Origin: Coleophoma eucalyptorum
Lineage: Eukaryota; Ascomycota; Leotiomycetes; Helotiales; Dermateaceae
Assembly: GCA_026120035.1 (NCBI GenBank)
Contig: JALRME010000037.1
Coordinates: forward strand, 284,001-348,000
DNA: 64,000 nt
Direction of reading: 5' to 3'
Shown: positions 10,825-19,754 of the stretch, piece after piece
Layout of the letters: the number at the start of each line of letters is the position of its first letter
How positions within the stretch are numbered: the first letter of the stretch is position 1
Notes under the pieces: generated by a model
The model's database searches: none
Told to the model about the DNA's origin: nothing
Seen by the model: only the letters and a program-made list of their open reading frames with translations
Made by a program: the position numbers and the translations under genes

Positions 10825-12181
10825 GCGGGTCTTTGTTCGATTTTCAAACGAAAAAATTATTTTCATTTGGGCGAGGTGAACTACTAAATGTGAGGATATC
10901 ACAAAATAGGTAATGCTTATTCAATAGCTACCTTCCAGACTACTATACAAATGTTTAGAAGAACGCTACGAGAGGAATATATCTAAGCTCCTTTGAACTA
11001 ACTCAAATGATACTACTCTGTTATATGCACCAACTCAGAATGGCACCGGCTCTCTAACATCTAGAAAGTCTCTATTCTCTATTAAATATTGAAGTCAAGA
11101 AGGTTGTTTCATAAATCCTGAGACTTATAGTTGTGAATTCCCACAGACTTCTTATATCCAACTAAAGCTTTGTAATGCACTATGCTAGTACTTGTAAATC
11201 GCTCTAACATTCGAAAAGGTCGCTAAAACTCTGGTTCTATTAGATGCAAGGATATAAGAGTTAACATTGTTACGCTAAGCACTTTCTTACATCTTTAATT
11301 TGCGCTCGGATATCTTCTTAACCTCTTCTACATCAACTAAGTCTATGTAGAGCAGCTTAAACTGTTAGCTATTTCAAGTGGTAACCTATGCTTTGGGCCT
11401 TATATCTTCCTGAACCAGTGACGATGGAAGTCGATAAAACAACTTCATTTGAAACACTGCAGCTGTTTTGAATTTTGAAGAAATATCTGGTCCGAATTTG
11501 ACCTACATTAATGTAAATTCAGGACAAGATGGACTGACGTCCGTCCCTGCGTCCCGAGACACACCCTGTAACGAGAAGAACCATAGGTACTTCGAGCTCA
11601 AGGAATTATAAACCTGTGGACGCATCAGAATTTCTCTATATTTGTATTTCAACTGAGTCATATATTTTTAACGAGCACCCCTGACCTATTAATTCTGAAA
11701 ATTATCAGCGCGTCGTCGCCGTCCCCTTGAATTTACAAAGGACCTCCCTTTACACCATTATAGGCCTACCAACTTACGACACTACCACCAAACTTTTCTT
11801 CCCTTTTAAACCTATAGAAAAATTAGATATAGATATACAGGCTTTATTATAATGCTAAAAAGCTTTGCCCACTCTTGCGGCAGCCGGGGCGTGCTCTGTC
11901 ATACGCCGTCGCCATATAGACTGATACCTCCTCCAATCAAGCGAGTTACGACCCTGGTTAGTTACGTTGTGATCATAGTAATCTCGGTAAATCTTATTAC
12001 TGCTTGTTGCTGCCTTGCGCTAAAGCTAATGGCATTCATCAAGTTTGTCCCTTCGATAGGCATTCATATATTAATTAATCGTGCTCCTCCGAATGCTTCT
12101 TCATTTAATAAGAACTAACCGACGTTCACACACTGCCAGATACCCGTCCGACATACTCTAGCTTGCATAACACGAGACAAC
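10825..12181. other. Intergenic, 1.36 kb
   Basis: No gene recognised; a frame at 11852-12118 (+) has no family features. Holds one arm of a diverged inverted repeat (11535-11557) described separately. Confidence 0.5.
11535..11557 (+). repeat. Left arm of a diverged 23-bp inverted repeat around the GFA gene
   Basis: The core CCGTCCCTGCGTCC here recurs, reverse-complemented, at 12979-13001. The 23-bp arms match at 20 positions and all three differences are transitions, which suits RIP of a repeat. The arms face each other about 1.4 kb apart and enclose the GFA-domain gene. They may be ends of an old element or merely two insertions of the same short sequence. Confidence 0.35.
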
Positions 12182-12666
12182 ATGGCTGCGACAGATACCT
12201 CGATCCGCTCCAGCTGCCACTGCGGCGCCATCACGGTCACAGTTCCCCGACTCCCCGAGTATATCAACATATGCCAATGCACGATTTGTAGACGCTACGG
12301 CGCTGCTTGGGGCTACTACCATCCCGACGAAGTAAAGATCGAAACGAAGCCGAACGCAGTGACCAAGCAGTATATCTGGGGCGATCGAGACCTGTCTTTC
12401 AACTTCTGCGATAGCTGCGGTTGCGTGTAAGTCAACCAAATTTCCGCTCTATTCGATCGAAGACTGATGTTGTGTACGTTAGATGTTATTGGTGGCCCAT
12501 TGGACCTACGCCTACAGACGGAGGAGAATACCAAATGGGGCTCAACACAAACAATGTCAATCCCGAGCTCCTAAGGTTCGTCGATCGAAAGTTTGAGTAT
12601 TCGCAATTGATCGTCCCGCTGCGGTCAAAGGACATGGCGCATCCTGATGATCTAGCTAAGTATTGA
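12182..12666 (+). CDS. GFA/CENP-V domain protein, 142 aa
   Basis: Small zinc protein of the glutathione-dependent formaldehyde-activating enzyme (GFA)/CENP-V family. Exons 12182-12426 and 12483-12666 are joined by a 56-nt GTAAGT...TTAG intron (codon GT|A). The zinc ligands are in SCHCGAI (residues 11-14), CQCTICRRYGAAWG (31-45) and FCDSCGCVCYWW (76-86). The fold binds two zinc ions; many fungal members have no proven reaction and the name comes from distant homology to bacterial Gfa. Similar genes are common beside SDRs and dehydrogenases in metabolite clusters, consistent with handling of thiol adducts, but this is inference. Confidence 0.85.
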
Positions 12667-13264
12667 ACACTGTCTCGAATCAGTGCAATACGTAGATACC
12701 TTATAGATTGACCCATGAAACTTGTTGTCTTATATCTGAACGAATATTGGACCAATTGCCTTATCGTTCTGTGCTCATGATAGTCGTTACTGCTATCCCA
12801 ATGCCTGCCTCGGAACTATGACAACCGTTGCAAACTCTAAGGCTTTATCAACAACATCACTTCTTTAACTCCCTTCTCCGGCAACGCGATATCATACCCA
12901 AACGCACTCAGCAGCCCATAGCTACAGTAGCAATCACTAAGCAAGTTGATCTGTTTGCTATTGTTCTTTAGCTATTCGTCAGGACGCAGGGACAGACGTT
13001 AGAAGTGTTTGTAGGCGTTGTTCCACGTGATCGTCGGATATGAACAACCCCGCCCACGCCCTGCGCCTGATTCTCCTCCTTATTAGAGAAGGTGCCAAGG
13101 AAACCAGCAATTTCTTGCAGTCATACCTTAATCTTGTCAAAAGGACGGTTGAAATACTAAACCTGCTTAAACTTTCAAAATCTTCACATCCCAATCTTAC
13201 TGTTACCCTCTTATAAAACTACAAACCTTTTTGTCTCTGGTATGCTTCATCGATCATCATCAAA
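12667..13264. other. Intergenic; carries the right arm of the inverted repeat (12979-13001)
   Basis: Spacer holding the terminator region of the GFA gene and the promoter of the MFS gene. The sequence at 12979-13001 is the partner of 11535-11557. Nothing else recognised. Confidence 0.5.
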
Positions 13265-14925
13265 ATGAGTAGTAAACAGCTTGGCTTCATATTGACGACC
13301 ACCGAAATCGGTAAAATCGCAGAGCCACAACGTATATATCGAGCAGAGCAAGGCCCTACCAAGAATCTGCCACCCCGCCTTATCTCGCCCCATGTTCTAG
13401 TACCACCAGTTGCTTCTGCGCCCCCAGCTAAGAATGGGCACGGGTCGCTTATACCACAAGCCCCACAGGAACTGGAGTCATTCACGGTGCAGGAACCACC
13501 AGAGAGTGGATTTACAGCAGCAGAATCTGCTCCTAGTGTCTGGGAACCGTATAAGAATCGCTTCCGGTTCGTTGCAGCATGTCTTGTAGGTTTCATTGGG
13601 GGTCTCAACGATTCAGCCCCAGGAGCCTTGCTTCCATACATCGAGAAGCAAGTCTTACATTATTCCCGACTTCAAAAGACTCCACTAATTGTGTTGAAAG
13701 GAACTACTCCATTGGCTATGCTATTGTCTCTACTATCTTCGTGGCCAATGCTTTTGGGTTTATCTGCGCCGCATTCTTTATCAACGCAATTACCAACAAA
13801 TTCGGTCGTAGTATTGCTCTTATCCTTGCTGAGATTTTATTAGTAGCCAGTTATGTCACAGTAGTGAACAAGCCTCCCTTCCCCGTGCTTGTTGTATCGT
13901 AAGTATTATCCTCAAATTATAAATCCAGGGCACATTATAACAATGACTTCCGTTATTAATGCAAAACCGCGACTGACAGCATAGATTTTTCCTCACGGGA
14001 TTAGGAGCAGCTATCCACTTGGCCATATGTAATGTGTTTGTAGCGAACTTGCGAAATGGACCATTCTTCAGTGGAATCTTCCAAGGGATGTACGGCGTTG
14101 GAGGAACCATTGGGCCATTGATCGCCACATCTCTAGTGCGAAACGGGCTTCATTGGAGCACTTTCTACTTCATAACCCTTGGTATTGCCGTGTTCAATAT
14201 TGGCTGGTGCGGATGGTCTTTCTGGGGGTATGAGAAGGATTCACCCCAGCACCACGATGGCCCAACAGTGGCAGGCACTACTGTATCCCCACTGGCTCGA
14301 GTAAGGAAACTAGTTACCAATAAGCCGACTATTTTCGGAGCAATGTTTATATTTGCATATCAAGGTATCGAGGTCGCCATCTCCGGCTGGGTAGTTTCAT
14401 TCCTAGTATCATATAGGGGTGGAGACCTAACGAAAGTTGGATACGTTTCTGCAGGATTCTGGGGCGGTATTACACTCGGTGAGCGCTTTATAGTCCATAT
14501 CCGCTTGACCATCACTAATAGAGGCAGGACGTTTTTTCCTTTCTTATCTAGGCTCCAAGATAGGAGAGCGTATCTTCGTCTTCAGCATAATTGCCGGCAC
14601 ATTAGTTCTTCAACTCCTCGTCTGGTTCGTGCCATCAGTTATAGGAGATTCCATTGCGGTATCACTAGCGGGATTTTTACTCGGCCCAATCTATCCAGCT
14701 GCAACAGCGACTTTTGTTCGATTGATTCCGAAGCGAATGCAGGTATCCAGCTTCTCGTTTATTGCTGGCGTTGGTAGTTCAGGCGGTGCTTTTATTCCAT
14801 TCTTGACAGGTATATTGGCTCAACAGGCTGGGACGTGGGTCTTGCATCCTATCTGTATTTGCTTGTTTGCTGCTATGGGAGGAACTTGGTACATGCTCTC
14901 AGAAAAGCACCAGAGCACGGAATAA
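13265..14925 (+). CDS. MFS transporter (fucose-permease/Bsc6-like group), 482 aa
   Basis: Integral membrane carrier of the major facilitator superfamily, probably plasma-membrane export or uptake of a small molecule. Exons 13265-13647, 13701-13898, 13985-14478, 14552-14925. A long hydrophilic N-terminus (about 95 aa) precedes about twelve hydrophobic segments, beginning FRFVAACLVGFIGGLNDSAP, a phrase typical of fungal fucose-permease-like carriers related to yeast Bsc6. The cytoplasmic loop motif is NKFGRS. The first intron (13648-13700, 53 nt) is GC-AG: only a GCAAGT donor gives the conserved PYIEKNYSIGYAIVS junction, whereas any GT donor breaks the frame. This carrier is the natural transport partner of region 1. 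Confidence 0.88.
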
Positions 14926-15626
14926 ACAACAATAAAGGTACTCAGGAGATGGTAATGTTCCGGGCTTTGGTTTGGCCTAGAGTTCGGAAAGAATACTTAA
15001 ATGTTTGTTTTAGATAAGGTGTCGGTTAAATTTTAGGATTTAGATACAGGGAGTAACAGATGCGCCGAAAATATTTATCAATCAGCATTGGGGTGTGGAA
15101 GTCATGGTAATTTATTGAGTTTTCTGGCGGATTCCAAATTCTTATTTACAGCCAAACGTTTGAGATACGTAGCTTGCTAATTTGAAATCTTCATCTTGAT
15201 GGAAAACCAAAATCACATCACGGCTGTCTCAAAGTTCGGGGTGGGGGGAGAAGGGAAACCTAGCAATACCATACAATAAAAGTCAAACTCTTTCAGAAGT
15301 GCATTTATAGGAACTGCGAATATCTTACCGAAAATAAACCCGAGTTTTCTCTACAGAACCACTATAAATTTAGCAAAAATCGTAGAAATAAAGCATAAGT
15401 AATTCTTATCTCGTTAGCTGGCTCGTCGCACTTGTCATGTATTGGTAACTAGTGAGGTTTGATTTATAAGTTGCGATTTGTAAGTCGGCGTCATAACCGG
15501 AGTAACCCCGCACCTGACTTCCACCAACTTTCTAACCCGACAAACTATCATTAAACTACCTCGCTTCTTTTTGAGTTGAACATAATGATATTACTCCTAT
15601 ATTGCTGACTGAGTTGGTCTACTGCG
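14926..15626. other. Intergenic
   Basis: AT-rich spacer; I see nothing beyond the flanks of the MFS and epimerase genes. Confidence 0.6.
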
Positions 15627-16863
15627 ATGTCTCCCAAGATCTTTGCAACTGGTACTGTCAGTGGTTTCTTTTGTAGTTAGTCATTTCCAAGTAATCTAGT
15701 ATATGAATTCTATTTCCAACTTGGTTCATGTAATACTTCAAGATAAACTGCAATCTCTATTGCTAACACACAATTTACAGACAGGCTACGTCGGAGGCGA
15801 CGTTCTCTATACTCTTCTCCAAACCTATCCAGGATGGGAGTCCAATATAACATGTCTGGTTCGCAGCCCCACCCGTGGTGCGGCCCTTTCGGCCGTCTAC
15901 CCTAACATCAAAATCGTGTATGGAACTCTGGAAGACAGCCAAGTGCTCGAAGAAGAAGCCTCAAAAGCAGATATAGTGCTCCATTGGGCAAGCTCAGATC
16001 ATGTGGGAGCTGCTACTGCTATTAAGAAAGGAATGGAGATGGGTTATGGAGGGTACTGGATCCATACTAGTGGCACAAATATTCTACTCAACCCCGAGCT
16101 TCTTTCTGGGAAGAAAGATATATCCGGGCGGACGAACGAGGTTAAGATTTATGATGATTGGGATAATATCAAAGAAGTTATCTCATTCCCTGGTATGAAC
16201 ACAACCCACCTATTCTCCATCCACTTTGTGAAAGACTACATATTAATTTATCGCAAAGATGAACATTCCCACCGGCCCTGCGACAAAGTCCCGCTCTCGC
16301 TCGCCAACTCCCAAAAGATTAAAACAGCCATAATCTGTCCTCCTACTATCTGGGGCCGCGGTCGAGGCACCGGCTCGACTCGCTCGCAACAAATCTACGA
16401 GCTTGCTCGTCTCACGCTTGACCGTGGAGCTGAAATCATTGCCGACCCCCCTGGCGCACCTAAAACTTTCTGGCCAAATGTTCACTTACATGATTTAGCG
16501 AGACTGTACCTGGACATCATCAACTCAGCAGCGACAGAGTTGGAAGGCGGAAAGGGTGCCGCGACTTGGGGGAGCGAGGGGTATTATTTTGCGGAGAATG
16601 GAATGCACTATTGGCAGGATGTTGCTAAGTTAATTGCTGAGGAGGCTGAGAAGCAAGGCTGCCTCAAGAGCAGAAATATCTCGACACTCCGGTCTGACCA
16701 TGAAGAGATCTTTAATCGGGCTGGACCTGCGCTGCTAAATTCTGGGGCTAGTTGTAAGTCTATTAGAGCGAAGAAATTGTTTGGCTGGAGTTGCGTAGAG
16801 GGAGAGTTGAAAGATGAGATTCCAGAGATAGTGCGAGGAGAGGCAGAGCGTATAGAAATATGA
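15627..16863 (+). CDS. NAD-dependent epimerase/dehydratase (extended SDR), 348 aa
   Basis: Extended SDR of the NAD-dependent epimerase/dehydratase group with a Rossmann fold. Exons 15627-15656, 15781-16192, 16259-16863. The tiny first exon matters: MSPKIFATGT plus TGYVGGDV restores the nucleotide loop TGTTGYVGG. The second intron (16193-16258, 66 nt) is a multiple of three without a stop, so the unspliced frame also reads through; removing it gives SFPDEHSHRPCDKV, which fits the family far better than the 22 extra residues. Later landmarks are ICPPTIWGRGRG and WPNVHLHDLARLY. The pathway substrate is unknown; such enzymes reduce or epimerise ketones and sugars. Confidence 0.85.
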
Positions 16864-17546
16864 GGGCGGAATCATACTGTGATTTTGGCTGGGAAATTGG
16901 CACATTATCAAGTCGGAAGCTGTAAAGCTACTCGGTGAAGAATTTCTTGTCGAGAAAGAATTTAAAGGCTAAATATAACTTTTGTAACAGTCGAGCAACC
17001 GTTGTTCTATTGTCACTATTTGGATCTCTAAATTATCAAGGGACAGCTAGTTGACCAGGACTAAAGCTTGAACGTTGAGCAATTAAATAATCTCTCAAGT
17101 GTTATGTAATTGAGCTTTGATACATGCTTGTTTAGCACAGATAATGAAGCAGAGCTGACCGCGAATCCAAATTTCCATCTTCGGCTTTGAAGCCTACTCA
17201 ATCGTAAAAGTCTGACAAAGTCAAAGAACTTCACTCGGATATGCGATCTAATCTTGTGATCTCGCAAGCTTCATATTCACTACACGGACAAGCGTAATCA
17301 CTTCTTTTCAAGATCAAGTTTGATGTGGTTAAAGGGATCAAGTGGTTTATAGATCTCAAAAATTCCTAGGTCTTTATCAGATATCTTCGATGTTTGCAAA
17401 AGACTTCTGATGGCTTACGTTCACCTGTAAACAACGGCTCGGTTGCCTTCAAGTATGGCACATAGTAGCTTTTGGTGGCTTGTTCCTAATGCACGACTTT
17501 CATTAGTCTTTATTAAATGTTCAGAGTTCACCTGAAAATCATCTGC
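16864..17546. other. Intergenic between convergent genes
   Basis: 3' flanks of the epimerase and ABM genes. An unsupported 36-codon continuation of the ABM frame could lie at about 17410-17530 (-). Nothing else is seen. Confidence 0.5.
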
Positions 17547-17801
17547 TCAAGCTTGCTTGTATAGCATGTCGCTTACACTCATGAACCAGTTAAAATCTTT
17601 TGCCCACCCCTCAGTCCATCGAAACGTTCCAGGCTCTTGTAGATTCTCTCCAACGAAAAAATAAATACACTCAGGCTCCTTAATTACTAAGTCGTAGGCG
17701 GTTTGAAAGTGGGAGAGGAAGGTCTCGCGGTCCTTAGGGTCGAAGGTCACTCTGACTTGGGCGATGAATGCTACCTCCGGTGCTTTGATTAAAGTTGCCA
17801 T
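17547..17801 (-). CDS. ABM-domain (antibiotic biosynthesis monooxygenase-like) protein, about 84 aa
   Basis: Small ferredoxin-like-fold protein of the ABM superfamily, whose members act as cofactor-free quinone-forming monooxygenases or heme-degrading enzymes. Landmarks: MATLIKAPEVAFIAQVRVTF, an acidic/aromatic helix with FLSHFQTAYDLVIKEPEC, then YFFVGENLQEPGTFRWTEGW and DFNWFMS. Family members are usually 100-120 aa, so this copy is short at the C-terminus. A GTAAGC donor lies right after WFMS and a TTTTCAG acceptor 45 nt later, so a second exon is possible, but the residues it would add do not resemble the family end. I chose the ATG at 17801; another in-frame ATG is at 17825. Anthraquinone and similar clusters often hold such a gene. 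Confidence 0.7.
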   Translation of the reverse strand: MATLIKAPEVAFIAQVRVTFDPKDRETFLSHFQTAYDLVIKEPECIYFFVGENLQEPGTFRWTEGWAKDFNWFMSVSDMLYKQA

Positions 17802-17825
17802 TTTGCTTGGTGTAACTTGGCCCAA

Positions 17826-18337
17826 GAGTGATGATGTTTTTGAGCTGTTTATGAGATTGGAGCCAGAGTACCATCACTTGTTATATTCTTCTGGTACGTC
17901 GTAAACGTTTCCACTTAGGTATCGTTCCAAGAAGGCCAAGGCCACGGCTTACGTCAGATGAAGTCATGCCATCCTGGTCTGGAGAACCTGGAAATAGGTT
18001 CCCTAGACAGTAAATTGGCACAGTAGAAACGGTGACGCATTGTTCTAATCTTACTTGCGGGAGAAAGTCACCTTAAAAACGTACCCTGAATTGATGGGAG
18101 GAAGCATGCATTATTAAGCAGCAATGTAGAAAGCAGAAACCGGAGAAACCTACAGTTTAAGTTCCAAGGAAAGTCAATATTGATCGGATATCATATGTTG
18201 ACGAAGGGGCAACTAAGAATCAAATAGCCGGTAGCTTTCGATGTGGTGGTTTTGTGGTAGTTATTAAGGTAAGATATCAGCCGGGGACTCCAATTAAAGC
18301 ACCAATGGTTCAGATGGACCAGCAGCTTCAAATCCAA
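17826..18337. other. Intergenic, upstream of the tRNA
   Basis: Promoter side of the ABM gene and 5' flank of the tRNA gene. No coding segment seen. Confidence 0.55.
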
Positions 18338-18465
18338 TCCGCTATGGCGCAATTGGCTAGCGCGGTAAGCATTTAAAGATGATCAATTTATCACAATTCA
18401 TAAGCTAATTCAATACAGTTCGACTGTTAATCGAGAGGTTGGAAGTTCAAGCCTTCCTAGCGGAG
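18338..18465 (+). tRNA. tRNA-Asn(GTT) interrupted by a 54-nt insert between D-arm and anticodon arm
   Basis: A full cloverleaf can be drawn if bases 18365-18418 are removed. Acceptor stem TCCGCTA (18338-18344) pairs 7/7 with TAGCGGA (18458-18464), followed by discriminator G. The D-arm is GCGC-AATTGGCTA-GCGC. The anticodon arm is TTCGA-CTGTTAA-TCGAG with anticodon GTT (Asn). The T-arm is GGAAG-TTCAAGC-CTTCC, perfectly paired. The joined RNA would be 74 nt. The A box (TGGCGCAATTGG) and B-box region (GTTCAAGCC) are in place and a T6 terminator follows. Eukaryotic nuclear tRNA introns sit after position 37; this one sits at 26/27, so the tRNA endonuclease would not be expected to recognise it. 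The acceptor stem is unusual (U1-A72) but pairs perfectly, which argues against simple decay. Confidence 0.85.
18365..18418 (+). other. Spliceosomal-type intron inside the tRNA gene
   Basis: The 54-nt insert starts GTAAGC, ends TACAG and contains GCTAATT (CTAAT branch-like site) 10-16 nt before the 3' end. In length and signals it matches the short protein-gene introns in this window. I see no bulge-helix-bulge or position-37 context of a classical tRNA intron. Confidence 0.7.
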
Positions 18466-18469
18466 TTCC

Positions 18470-18475
18470 TTTTTT
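18470..18475 (+). terminator. Pol III terminator (T6)
   Basis: Six T residues begin five bases after the discriminator base of the tRNA, as for a normal RNA polymerase III gene. Confidence 0.75.
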
Positions 18476-19264
18476 GCAATTTTTTGATGCCTAACCTTGG
18501 TGACTAATACACCTTTACATATAGGAAGCCGAAAATAGTGGAACCGATTGTACCCACAGACCTTTGCTCCGCGACCCGAAGCGACCTCACTAAATACCCA
18601 GAATTTGCAGACCAAGGTGGATCTCTAACTCTAGTTTTTGTGTTCATTGTACATCTTGACCAATGCGCTCTGGTCATTTCCCTACGGGCAGGTGGTTGCG
18701 GCTGGGAAAATAAGCCCATTTCGAGAGCAAAACTAAAATGCAGAAAACATGCAACAGTATGTATTCGCTAGTTGTCACCCACCCAACTGCTAATCTACCG
18801 ATCTGAAGCTTTCCTTAGCTTAATACTTAGAACGGCCGCTTCTAGCTTAGATTTTAAGTACGTTATCCTACCAAATTGAGTAGGCTATGTAAGTAGAGGG
18901 TAAAGTAAAACCTCACTAGATGATAATAGTAAGTCGTAGTAATCCGAGTTAATCTAAGGTGATCTAAAGTAATTCTTTCGTATGTATGATATATAGATAG
19001 GTAGACCTATACCTACGGGTTATAGAGACGATTCGGGGGAACGTAAGTAACTAATGCTAGTTTCTATACGTATAAATATATATCCTATAGATAGATAGTA
19101 GCTTCTTACTTGTCGAACATCTAGGATTGTCCCCGAGTACTGAACGCAAGTAAACGCTAATCTACTAAGCCCTTGACTTTTGTGCTGATTCTAAAATATG
19201 AAGATTGACCTGATTTTAAAAAACGATCCGATATAGCACTCCTCCGAAGGATATTGACGAGCCA
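18476..19264. other. Intergenic, repeat-relic sequence
   Basis: Low-complexity, AT-rich, with many GTAGTAA/GATCTAA-like near-repeats around 18900-19030. The segment at about 18755-18795 resembles one at about 51712-51755 (see that entry). Probably old, mutated repeats; no gene seen. Confidence 0.4.
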
Positions 19265-19587
19265 CTAGCCACTATAAATCGTCAACTAGAAGATGGAGTG
19301 CACTCACAAAACATCCTTGCACATGTTACTGCAAGAAATCAAGCTCTTGAGAATGAGCTTCAAATCGAAAGAGGCGAAGCGTTGCTGGCAGCGAGAAACG
19401 AGTAGAATGCGCAGAAATGAAGACAATGAAGGCTCGGTTCAAATATATGGAGCGCGAGCTCAGTGAGACGAGAGAGGAAAACCGACAATTGAAAATTAAC
19501 ATTGAAAAGTACCGCAAGAAGATCAACGATCTGGAAGCTTGGAAGCTGCGCATGAAGGCTATGATTGACGGGGATCCAGAAGGTTAG
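19265..19587 (+). pseudogene. Broken coiled-coil ORF
   Basis: Two in-line segments in different frames both read as a charged heptad-like coiled coil: an upstream part (INRQLEDGVHSQNILAHV, then ENELQIERGEALLAARNE) that meets a TAG, and a downstream part of 56 codons (19417-19587) beginning MKTMKARFKYMERELSE and ending GDPEG. A stop and a frameshift separate them. The family is not recognised. It may instead be a short gene starting at 19417. Confidence 0.45.
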
Positions 19588-19754
19588 CTGGTATCAAAAT
19601 ACATATTTATTCATGTCGTATATCTGTTGTGTAATCTATCATACATTTTGACTTGTCTTTGCTTCACTTCCATGTCTACACCATTCATTAACAACAATAT
19701 ATTCCTCTCCTATATTAAGTGAATCTATCACCACTCACTTGGGGATATCACTTC

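Noticed and set aside
9925..10902. 325-codon minus-strand frame over the epoxide-hydrolase-like gene
   Set aside because: It is antisense to a clearly conserved alpha/beta hydrolase and shows no domain of its own.
15781..16863. Reading the epimerase as one uninterrupted frame
   Set aside because: The 66-nt stretch 16193-16258 is open and a multiple of three, but it has GTATGA...CAAAG borders and inserts 22 residues unlike the family; removing it restores SFPDEHSHRPCDKV.
18365..18418. Treating the tRNA insert as a normal tRNA intron
   Set aside because: It lies at 26/27, not after base 37, and lacks a visible bulge-helix-bulge; its borders are those of spliceosomal introns.
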